Part shown: in pieces, positions 1 through 6,007 of the stretch | Numbering within the stretch: position 1 is the first letter of the stretch | How the letters are laid out: each line of letters begins with the position of its first letter | Assembly: GCA_023818905.1 (NCBI GenBank) | Contig: JAMWDE010000028.1 | Span: forward strand, 1 to 8,834 | Direction of reading: 5' to 3' | Length of the DNA: 8,834 bases | Source of the DNA: Candidatus Omnitrophota bacterium | Lineage (GTDB): Bacteria; Omnitrophota; Gorgyraeia; Gygaellales; Profunditerraquicolaceae | Notes under the pieces: model-generated | Told to the model about the DNA's origin: nothing | What the model saw: the letters and a program-made list of their open reading frames with translations, nothing else | Database searches by the model: none | Position numbers and translations under genes: made by a program

Positions 1-2112
1 TTGATCACCTTCTGTATGATGTTTTTCAGTAAACTTACGATAAATGTAATGACCTTAAGTGGCTTGGCCCTGGGCGTAGGAATGTTGGTAGATAATGCTA
101 TTGTGGTCTTGGATAATACCTTTAAGCAACGCGAGGAAATCAAAGAATCCTTAAACGACTCAGCAGAAAAAGAAGCAGCCATCTTAGGAGCAGATGAGAT
201 GCTTCTGGCAATAGTTGCCTCTACAGCTACTACTATCATTATTTTTCTACCCTTGGTTTTTATTAACCCTGAGATTCGTATGCTCTACTCAGGAATAGCT
301 ATTACCATCACCTATTCTCTTTTGACCTCTCTTCTGGTAGCCTTGAGTTTAGTTCCTATGTTAGCAGCAAGAATGAAGTTTAAAAAAACCCAGACTCAAA
401 TCCAAATAGAAGCAGTGCCTTCCTACATACCCTTACAGTCTCCTACGTCATCCTCTGCCGAAAAGCCCTCCCTTAAAGAAAAAATTGAAATGTTATACAA
501 AAAAATAATTAATAGACCTTTGAGGTGGCGTTATCTATTAGCGGTATTATTCTTTGTCCTTTTCGCCTTTGCTTTGACTCAGACAAAAAAATTAGAGAAG
601 GAATTCATCGGCATTGCTGAGCAGAACAAATTTACCATATTTATTGAAATGCCTACAGGAACTAGATTAGAAGTAACGGATAAAATCGTTGCCCGAGTAG
701 AAGAATTAGCCACAAAACTACCTGAGGTAAAGACTGCTACCTCTAAGATTGAACCCTGGTCAAGTAAAGTCTACGTGGAGCTTCTGCCTTTAAACAAAAG
801 GAAAAAATCCACTGCAGAAGTAATCAATCAATTGCGCCCTCACACAGATAAGATAGAGGAAGCATTTATTTACTATGAAGAACCGCAAGAGGTGGGCACA
901 AAAGAAATCCTCATTGAGCTTTATGGCTATGACTATGAGCTCTTAAAGAGTCTAGCTATCCAGTGTGCCCAGAGGATTCAAGGTATACCTAAATTTACTG
1001 ATACAAAAATAAGAATGCGTGAAGGTAGACCTGAGATGCGTCTTGTTATTGATAAAAGACAGACAGCGATGTTTGGATTAACCGTGGAAGATATCGCACT
1101 TGCCTTACATACCCATATGCGTGGACTGGTAGCCACGCGCTTTAGAGGAAAGACTGAGCCCCTTATACGTGTTAAAGAGGAAGGTTCAATCACCATGATG
1201 TCTCCTTTCTTAGTCGAAGAGCAAAAACTCATCAAAGAAAAATTTCAGGAGATGAAGGAAATAACAGGATTATCCACTCCTAACCAGGCAAAAGAGATAG
1301 AAACCATTGTGCGTCTGCAAGAAAATTTCCGACGCACCTTTGATGACCTGCGCAGAATCTCTCTGGTTACTCCTGAAGGTGAACAGATATATTTATCTCA
1401 GGTGGCTGATTTTAAGTTTGACTTAAGCCCCAGTGAAATCTGGCGCAAAAATAAAAGACGGATGGTACAGGTAAGCGCAAACACCGGGGGCATGGCCTTA
1501 GGCACTGCAGCAGAAAAAGTAAAAGAGGCACTTAAAGACCTTGAGTTTCCCAAAGATTACTTTTGGCAACTTGGCGGTAATTATGATAAAATGATACTGA
1601 ATCAAAAAGAATTAACCCAAGCACTTATCTTAAGCTTGATTTTGGTCTATATGATTATGGCTGCGCTCTTTGAATCATTCAGTCAACCTCTCATTATACT
1701 CTTTACCGTACCTCTAGCAGCAATGGGAGCGATTGCTGCGCTTAGGCTAACCCATAAGCCAGTAGGAACAGGGGTTCTGATAGGAGGAATTATGTTAGGG
1801 GGGATTGTGGTAAATAACGCAATCATCCTTATTGACCGGATCAATTTCTTAAGGCGCCAACGTGGCTACGAGAACCTGCGCAATTTGGTGATTGATGCTT
1901 CCTACGATAGGTTAAGGCCAATAATGATGACTTCGCTTACCACCATCTTAGGACTTATACCTATGGCTTTGGATAAAAGTGAATCCTCTAATCTCTGGTC
2001 TCCTTTGGCCATCACGGTTATTGGTGGTATGAGCGTATCCACATTTCTGACCTTGTTTGTTATTCCATCTGTGTATCTTATATTTACGGACTTGGGATTA
2101 ATAAAAAAATAG
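1..2112 (+). CDS. RND family efflux transporter permease subunit (N-terminus outside window)
   Basis: Inner-membrane, proton-driven pump subunit of a tripartite efflux system. Seen: 703 codons open from base 1. The family is usually about 1000-1100 residues, so roughly a third is missing at the N-terminus, and the TTG at base 1 is an internal Leu codon, not a start. The fragment opens just before TM4, whose motif GMLVDNAIVVLDN (fragment residues 27-39) is diagnostic. A porter-domain region follows (about 195-530), then TM8-12, including GIVVNNAIILID (601-612) and RPIMMTSL (about 639-646). By comparison with AcrB, Asp407 is kept (D31), Asp408 is Asn (N32) and Lys940 is Asn (N605). Such VDN/VNN variants are, as I recall, common in RND proteins outside the AcrB group. 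Residues about 395-440 are a charged, helix-like stretch that looks like an insertion in the porter domain. The adaptor gene follows directly, so the two form an operon. The substrate (drug, metal, lipid) cannot be told; the HAE-type motifs argue against a CusA-type heavy-metal pump. Confidence 0.93.
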   Translation: MITFCMMFFSKLTINVMTLSGLALGVGMLVDNAIVVLDNTFKQREEIKESLNDSAEKEAAILGADEMLLAIVASTATTIIIFLPLVFINPEIRMLYSGIAITITYSLLTSLLVALSLVPMLAARMKFKKTQTQIQIEAVPSYIPLQSPTSSSAEKPSLKEKIEMLYKKIINRPLRWRYLLAVLFFVLFAFALTQTKKLEKEFIGIAEQNKFTIFIEMPTGTRLEVTDKIVARVEELATKLPEVKTATSKIEPWSSKVYVELLPLNKRKKSTAEVINQLRPHTDKIEEAFIYYEEPQEVGTKEILIELYGYDYELLKSLAIQCAQRIQGIPKFTDTKIRMREGRPEMRLVIDKRQTAMFGLTVEDIALALHTHMRGLVATRFRGKTEPLIRVKEEGSITMMSPFLVEEQKLIKEKFQEMKEITGLSTPNQAKEIETIVRLQENFRRTFDDLRRISLVTPEGEQIYLSQVADFKFDLSPSEIWRKNKRRMVQVSANTGGMALGTAAEKVKEALKDLEFPKDYFWQLGGNYDKMILNQKELTQALILSLILVYMIMAALFESFSQPLIILFTVPLAAMGAIAALRLTHKPVGTGVLIGGIMLGGIVVNNAIILIDRINFLRRQRGYENLRNLVIDASYDRLRPIMMTSLTTILGLIPMALDKSESSNLWSPLAITVIGGMSVSTFLTLFVIPSVYLIFTDLGLIKK

Positions 2113-2121
2113 GAGTTAAGT

Positions 2122-3411
2122 ATGACGATGAAACCAAAATTGACTTATTTATTGATTGCCTTATTGATTACCTTCTGGATAGTCTTTATTGGTTGGGGAA
2201 TGGTAAGGACTGCCATTAAACTTACTCAAGAAAGGAAAACCTCTTTTATAGAAGTAAAACCAAAACCTGCAGAAACTAAAAAAGAAGAAAAAGTATCTAC
2301 TCCTAAACCGCAACAAACAAAAGAAACTACAAAAGAGTTACCTTCTGAATTATCCAGGGCTGAGACCGAACCTAAGCTCACCCTAGTAAGAACTTACAAA
2401 GTAAAGCCTATAGATTTTCAAGACGTCTTGCCGGTAATGGGAACGGTGAAAGGCAAAACCGAAATAAAATTAAAGTTTGAGATTACTGGTACGATAAAGA
2501 CCATCTATTTTCGTGAAGGACAAAAAATAAAAAAAGGAGACCTAATTGCAGAGTTAGACCCAAAAGATGCACAGTTAAAATTAGATTATGCCAGAAGTAA
2601 ATTAGAGGCTGCTGAGGCGGCTTATCGTTCTTTAGAAAAAAAATTAGAGGTACATCAGAAGCTTTATGAAGCAGGAGCGATAATAAAATCTAAATTAGAA
2701 GAAGTGGAACTTGAAATTAAAAGCGCAGAATCACAGGTAGAGACAGCGCGTAGTGAAATGAAATTGGCAGAAAACGAATTGAAAAAGACCTCAATCTATG
2801 CCTATAAAGATGGGGTTATGGGTCCGCGTAAGGCAGAAGAGGCAGAATTTGTTACTCCCCAGGATGAGATAGGTTCGCTCTTTGAAATAGATGAAGTCTA
2901 TGTAGATGTAGGGGTGGTAGAAAGGGATATCAATAAAATAAAATTGGGACAGAAGGCGAAGATATTTGTGGATGCCTATCCCAATACTACCTTTGAAGGG
3001 TTTATAGACAAAATCTATCCTGTAATAGAAGGAAAAAGTAGAACTCTAACTGCAAAAATAAAGGTGCCTAATACCCGAGGTTTACTCCTTCCAGGCATGT
3101 TTAGCCGAGCAGAGATATTAATTATTGAATTAAAATCTGCCTTTATGGTTCCGGCAGTAGCATTGATTCAATCAGCTCCTGGAGTAAACCTGATGCCGGT
3201 TATACCTAAGGAGTCACTAAGAAAAACCGAAGATGAGACACAAACCGGAACAGTGGAACTAAGGCAGGTCGACTTAGGCTATCTAACCAGCGATTATGCC
3301 CAAATCCTAAAAGGCGTAAGTTCAGATGACTTGGTAGTAACCGAAACTCAGGGAGAACTCAAAGATAGGATAAGAGTAAAAATTGTAGCAATAGAAGAGC
3401 CCAGTTTTTAA
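2122..3411 (+). CDS. Efflux RND transporter periplasmic adaptor (HlyD/AcrA-type membrane fusion protein)
   Basis: Periplasmic adaptor that links the RND permease to an outer-membrane channel. Seen, in order: a single N-terminal membrane anchor (about residues 8-29, no lipobox); a Lys/Glu/Pro/Thr-rich low-complexity linker (about 37-85); the first half of the lipoyl/barrel-sandwich domain with FREGQKIKKGDLIAELDP (130-147); a coiled-coil hairpin rich in Ala/Glu/Lys (about 149-225); the second lipoyl half (about 226-250); a beta-barrel domain ending in the RGLLLPGMFSRAEI segment; and a membrane-proximal domain to residue 429. The start is ATG 2122: AGGAG at 2111-2115 lies 6 nt upstream and overlaps the permease stop TAG (2110-2112), implying translational coupling. 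A second ATG at 2128 is less well spaced. Gene order is permease then adaptor, the reverse of acrAB; no outer-membrane channel gene lies downstream, so any TolC-like partner is upstream of the window or elsewhere. The gene ends 11 nt from the convergent isomerase gene, with no clear terminator between them. Confidence 0.93.
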   Translation: MTMKPKLTYLLIALLITFWIVFIGWGMVRTAIKLTQERKTSFIEVKPKPAETKKEEKVSTPKPQQTKETTKELPSELSRAETEPKLTLVRTYKVKPIDFQDVLPVMGTVKGKTEIKLKFEITGTIKTIYFREGQKIKKGDLIAELDPKDAQLKLDYARSKLEAAEAAYRSLEKKLEVHQKLYEAGAIIKSKLEEVELEIKSAESQVETARSEMKLAENELKKTSIYAYKDGVMGPRKAEEAEFVTPQDEIGSLFEIDEVYVDVGVVERDINKIKLGQKAKIFVDAYPNTTFEGFIDKIYPVIEGKSRTLTAKIKVPNTRGLLLPGMFSRAEILIIELKSAFMVPAVALIQSAPGVNLMPVIPKESLRKTEDETQTGTVELRQVDLGYLTSDYAQILKGVSSDDLVVTETQGELKDRIRVKIVAIEEPSF

Positions 3412-3422
3412 GATAAAATACT

Positions 3423-4346
3423 TCACTGTATAGTGCTTTCGTATATCTCTATCTTTGCTTCTCGAGATAATCTACCAATGAGCTCTTCTATACGTTGCTG
3501 CTGTTTAACAAATAAGAGTCCTCTTCTGATATCTTCCCATAGTTCAGAAAGCGGCTTCTGTCTACCTCCCCTGATAGCCTCTAATTTTATAATATAATAA
3601 CCCTCGGATGTCTTGATAATGTTGCTGTATTGACCTGGCTCTAAGGTATTGGAGAAAGCTATAGCATCAAATTGAGGCGATTTTTTACCCGCTTGGATAA
3701 ATCCCAGATCTCCTCCCTTATTAGCTGATTCTGCCTTAGAATACATCTTAGCTAAACTCGCAAAATCAGCTCCTTTTAAGAGCTCAATGAGTATCTCCTT
3801 TGCCTCTGCTTCAGTAGGCACCATTATCTCTCGGATGTGCCTTTCTTCAGGCTCCTTTAGTTGTTCTTTAAACTTATTATAATAATCCTCTATTTCAATG
3901 GAGGAAACTTCGGCTTTGGCAGTCTCTTCCTGTATCAATTCCATTACCAAAAGATTCTGCTTTGTCTTCTCAAGGGCCTGTTGGATATCCTGTCTTTTAT
4001 CCATACCTTTATTTAAGGCGTACTGATAGAGTAATGTCTTGCGAATTAGTTCATTTTTTAAATAATCTATCTTTTTTTCGCGAGTAGTAATCCTGGCTTC
4101 GGGTTTATCTTGGGGAACAATACTATTAAATGCGTTGATCTCTTGGTTTAAATCCTCTAAGGTAATAATGTGGTTGTTAACTTTAGCGATTATGGTCCCT
4201 TTAACTGTAGAAACAGTATTGGCATCTTTGTCTCTCTCAGTTTTATCCTTTGCGCTTGTTGAAGTTATATTTTTGCAACCCAAAAGCACTAAACCTGTTA
4301 AAATAAAAAAAGTAACCAAAACTAAAAATAAGCCTCTCCTTTGCAT
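3423..4346 (-). CDS. Lipoprotein peptidyl-prolyl cis-trans isomerase (PpiC/SurA-like parvulin chaperone)
   Basis: Predicted envelope foldase that assists secreted or outer-membrane proteins. Seen: Arg-rich n-region, hydrophobic core and lipobox LLGC with Cys24 as the lipidated residue; Lys at +2 would not give inner-membrane retention under the E. coli rule. A charged linker (25-50) leads to a SurA-N-like helical chaperone region (about 52-160, starting AKVNNHIITLEDLNQEI). A parvulin rotamase domain follows (about 168-257) with RHIREIMV, ADFASLAKMYS, GGDLGF (211-216), FDAIAFSNTLEPGQYS and TSEGYYIIKLE. A short helical tail completes 307 residues, close to PrsA/single-parvulin SurA-like proteins. 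Start ATG 4346 is supported by AGGAGG at 4355-4360 with an 8-nt gap. The gene begins 24 nt after tRNA-Glu on the same strand, and I see no promoter or terminator between them, so it is probably expressed by read-through from the tRNA promoter. Confident on family; client proteins unknown. Confidence 0.92.
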   Translation of the reverse strand: MQRRGLFLVLVTFFILTGLVLLGCKNITSTSAKDKTERDKDANTVSTVKGTIIAKVNNHIITLEDLNQEINAFNSIVPQDKPEARITTREKKIDYLKNELIRKTLLYQYALNKGMDKRQDIQQALEKTKQNLLVMELIQEETAKAEVSSIEIEDYYNKFKEQLKEPEERHIREIMVPTEAEAKEILIELLKGADFASLAKMYSKAESANKGGDLGFIQAGKKSPQFDAIAFSNTLEPGQYSNIIKTSEGYYIIKLEAIRGGRQKPLSELWEDIRRGLLFVKQQQRIEELIGRLSREAKIEIYESTIQ

Positions 4347-4354
4347 TTCCCCTC

Positions 4355-4360
4355 CCTCCT
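4355..4360 (-). promoter_or_regulatory. Shine-Dalgarno of the isomerase gene, just after tRNA-Glu
   Basis: On the minus strand AGGAGG lies 8 nt before ATG 4346 and only 10 nt beyond the last base of tRNA-Glu. It fixes the start and places the ribosome binding site inside the 24-nt trailer that is released when the tRNA 3' end is processed. Confidence 0.8.
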
Positions 4361-4370
4361 GAGTTTAATA

Positions 4371-4445
4371 TAGCCCCAACCGGATTTGAACCGGTGTTTA
4401 ATGGCTGAGAACCATTTGTCCTAAACCAGGCTAGACGATGGGGCC
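4371..4445 (-). tRNA. tRNA-Glu (anticodon CUC)
   Basis: The minus strand folds into a full class I cloverleaf. Acceptor GGCCCCA pairs with TGGGGCT (with a terminal G1-U72 wobble); T8; D-arm GTCT/GGAC; anticodon stem AATGG/CCATT around loop TTCTCAG, giving anticodon CUC (bases 4407-4409); 4-nt variable region; T-arm ACCGG-TTCAAAT-CCGGT; discriminator A73 at 4371. The overall sequence (GGCCCCATCGTCTAG start) is typical of tRNA-Glu, and CUC reads GAG. CCA is not encoded: A73 is followed by TAT. A good promoter lies just upstream, and the isomerase gene follows 24 nt downstream. Confidence 0.93.
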
Positions 4446-4461
4446 ATAGACATTTAGAAAT

Positions 4462-4490
4462 ATTCTACTATATAGACAATCTAAGGTCAA
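4462..4490 (-). promoter_or_regulatory. Sigma70-type promoter for tRNA-Glu (and probably the isomerase gene)
   Basis: On the minus strand, TTGACC (4490-4485) and TAGAAT (4467-4462) are separated by exactly 17 nt. Transcription should begin near 4455, about 10 nt before the tRNA 5' end, as expected for a tRNA leader. It is the only convincing promoter upstream of the isomerase gene. Confidence 0.7.
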
Positions 4491-4494
4491 TAAA

Positions 4495-4536
4495 TTTGTA
4501 TTATTCTTCTTTTGTATTATTCTTTTGTATTATTCT
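4495..4536. repeat. Three-copy 13-nt direct repeat TTTGTATTATTCT
   Basis: Perfect copies of TTTGTATTATTCT lie at 4495-4507, 4511-4523 and 4524-4536; the second and third abut and the first is separated by TCT. A diverged fourth (ATAAATTTGTATTGTCT) starts at 4677. The array lies directly upstream of the -35 box of the tRNA-Glu promoter and abuts the transposase-like remnant region. It could be slippage in AT-rich DNA, an IS-edge scar or a regulator-binding array; the sequence does not decide. Confidence 0.75.
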
Positions 4537-4563
4537 GTAAAAGCAATATAGAAATGTCATATT

Positions 4564-4671
4564 TTAAAGAGCACCTGCTAAGATTTCTTCTTTCTCTTCA
4601 AAGTTTAAAGAACGGGGTAATTTAAATTTCCTCCAAGGATGATTCTTAGGAGGAATGTAAATTTTTCTTGG
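4564..4671 (-). pseudogene. Decayed C-terminal fragment of a transposase-like gene (IS remnant)
   Basis: On the minus strand, 35 codons lie between an in-frame TAA (4672-4674) and a terminal TAA (4564-4566). They encode a non-random, protein-like tail: IYIPPKNHPWRKFKLPRS, then a Glu/Lys-rich segment ending EEILAGAL. The P-x-x-HPWR-x-F pattern resembles C-terminal tails I recall from DDE/integrase-type transposases (ISNCY/IS481-like). Just beyond the stop, the plus strand reads TGTAAAAGCAATATAGAAAT (4536-4555), which resembles the recurring near-terminal sequence of such elements. No start codon, no catalytic domain and no opposite end remain, so this would be an old, mostly deleted insertion. 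The family assignment rests on memory of motifs, not an alignment; chance coding potential is the alternative. Confidence 0.42.
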
Positions 4672-4746
4672 TTACATAAATTTGTATTGTCTCGCATAGT
4701 TGTAAATAAGCATTTCAAAAATAATACATAAATCTATTGAAAATTA

Positions 4747-4775
4747 TTGACCCTTTGCCTTTAATGTTATATACT
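4747..4775 (+). promoter_or_regulatory. Sigma70-type promoter of the FIST-kinase-GGDEF operon
   Basis: TTGACC (4747-4752) and TATACT (4770-4775) are separated by exactly 17 nt. Transcription should start near 4782, leaving a leader of about 26 nt before ATG 4808. The only purine-rich SD-like stretch (AGGA, 4781-4784) sits at the predicted transcript start, 23 nt from the ATG, too far to act as a normal ribosome binding site. The next two genes have no room for their own promoters, so this one probably drives all three. Confidence 0.7.
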
Positions 4776-4807
4776 TCATTAGGAATTAAATAAATCTCTA
4801 AAATCAT

Positions 4808-6004
4808 ATGTCCATAAAAGCAGGTGTGGGTTTCAGCACAGAAAAAGATACTCTGCGCGCCTGTACCGAGGCGTTGCAGATAGCCAGTATAAATCTACAG
4901 AAGGATAAGATTGACTTAGCTATTATCTTTACCTCTCTTGATTTTGTTTATTCTAAAGCCTTAAAGACTGTTAAGGCCCTTTTAGGTCCTACTACTGTTT
5001 TAGGTGGTAGCAGTGCTGCCATTATCTGTGAAAACGGTGTATTTAGATATGGATTGGTAATTGTGTTGATGAGTTTCTTAAAAGAAATTTATTATAACAC
5101 CGCCTACATCCAAGATATAGCATCAAAAGGATGCTTGGTAGCTGGTAAAGAATTAGCAAAAAGATTACTATCAGATTTTCGTGGTTCTCGTAGAGATTTA
5201 GGTATTATTTTTTCCGATGGGTTAATCAATGAGGGCTCAGCTTTGATCTACGGACTCCAGGAAAAATTTGGTAGAAGTTTCCCTATTGTGGGCGCTTCCG
5301 TCTCAGATAATCTCTTATTTCAAAGAACCTATCTTTACTATAACGAAACAATAATTACCGATGCTGCCTTAGGTATGCTCTTGGGAGGTAGATTGGGTTT
5401 TGGGTATGGGGTAAGACATGGTTGGAACCCCTTGGGCAAGCCTCATATTGTAACGAAATCCAAAGGTAATGTTGTCTTTGAAATAGATGGAGCACCTGCA
5501 GTGCAACTATATCAGGACTACCTTGGTCTCACAGTCCAAACCCTGAAAAAAGAACTTAGACGAATCTCGGTCCTTTATCCTATAGGTATATACATATCCG
5601 GAGAAGAAGAGTATCTCTTAAGAAACCTTATCGCTATAAAAGATGATGGCGCTATTATCTTTCAGGGAGACGTGCCTATTCAAAGTCAGATAAGACTGAT
5701 GATTGGCACAAAGGAATCCTGTCTGGATGCTACACGTCAGGCAGCAGAAGAAGCAAAAACAGGATTAAGGGGAAGTGGATACAATCCAAGCCTTGTATTC
5801 ATTTTTGATTCTGTCTCTAGATACGTACTCTTAAGAAACGAGACAAAAAAGGAACTCGATATTGTTAAAGAAACTTTTGGTAAAGATATCCCTGTAATTG
5901 GCCTTTACACTTATGGAGAGCAGGCGCCCTTAAAAACGATGGTTTATCAAGGACAAACTCATTTTCACAATCAAACTATTACTATCCTGACTCTAGGAGG
6001 ATAG
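4808..6004 (+). CDS. FIST-domain (FIST_N + FIST_C) sensory protein, possibly NosP-like
   Basis: Soluble intracellular ligand-sensing protein, 398 residues, with no signal peptide or membrane segment. Seen: an N-terminal KAGVGFSTEKD strand, DLAIIFTS, VLGGSSAA, DLGIIFSDG and FPIVGASVSDN motifs of the FIST_N domain (to about residue 200). The GVRHGWNPLG junction (H204) follows, then the FIST_C domain (about 228-388) with EIDGAPAVQLYQDYLG, the GDVPIQSQIRLMIG segment and a terminal THFHNQTITILTL strand. Family knowledge: FIST domains are stand-alone or fused sensors, and one group (NosP) binds haem and nitric oxide and controls a neighbouring histidine kinase. The position directly before a kinase and a GGDEF regulator fits that role; haem binding is inference. 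Histidines available as ligands are H204, H213, H385 and H387. The start is fixed between an in-frame TAA (4799-4801) and ATG 4808; no Shine-Dalgarno lies at normal distance. Confidence 0.87.
   Translation: MSIKAGVGFSTEKDTLRACTEALQIASINLQKDKIDLAIIFTSLDFVYSKALKTVKALLGPTTVLGGSSAAIICENGVFRYGLVIVLMSFLKEIYYNTAYIQDIASKGCLVAGKELAKRLLSDFRGSRRDLGIIFSDGLINEGSALIYGLQEKFGRSFPIVGASVSDNLLFQRTYLYYNETIITDAALGMLLGGRLGFGYGVRHGWNPLGKPHIVTKSKGNVVFEIDGAPAVQLYQDYLGLTVQTLKKELRRISVLYPIGIYISGEEEYLLRNLIAIKDDGAIIFQGDVPIQSQIRLMIGTKESCLDATRQAAEEAKTGLRGSGYNPSLVFIFDSVSRYVLLRNETKKELDIVKETFGKDIPVIGLYTYGEQAPLKTMVYQGQTHFHNQTITILTLGG
5995..6000 (+). promoter_or_regulatory. Shine-Dalgarno of the histidine kinase gene, inside the FIST gene end
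   Basis: AGGAGG overlaps the last Gly codons of the FIST gene, just before its TAG (6002-6004). It is 7 nt from GTG 6008 and 10 nt from ATG 6011, so both starts are usable; GTG 6008 has the better spacing. The overlap implies translational coupling of sensor and kinase. Confidence 0.75.
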
Positions 6005-6007
6005 TCT

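Noticed and set aside
1..3. TTG at base 1 as the start codon of the permease
   Set aside because: The sequence begins just before TM4 of an RND protein, so the reading frame continues upstream; TTG is an internal Leu codon.
978..1235. 85-codon open frame on the minus strand
   Set aside because: It lies wholly inside the RND permease gene in antisense, has no recognisable motif and no ribosome binding site; it is a shadow of the real gene.
3412..3440. CACT-GTAT-AGTG as a terminator between the convergent adaptor and isomerase genes
   Set aside because: The stem is only 4 bp, has no T-tract on either side and lies mostly inside the isomerase coding end.
4135..4362. 75-codon plus-strand open frame over the isomerase N-terminus
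   Set aside because: It is antisense to the signal peptide and linker of a well-supported lipoprotein gene; its hydrophobic look comes from the complementary codons.
4628..4655. TTCCTCCAAG / CTT-A-GGAGGAA hairpin as a terminator or SD-sequestering switch
   Set aside because: No transcript is expected to reach it on either strand, no usable start codon or open frame follows the AGGAGG, and the T-run on the plus side is displaced. It coincides with the codons for PPKNHPWR in the transposase-like remnant, so it is probably incidental.
4446..4807. CRISPR array or riboswitch in the large intergenic gap
   Set aside because: The only repeats are three 13-nt units spaced 13-16 nt apart, without spacer-repeat architecture. 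No conserved riboswitch core was visible, and the operon leader is too short to hold one.
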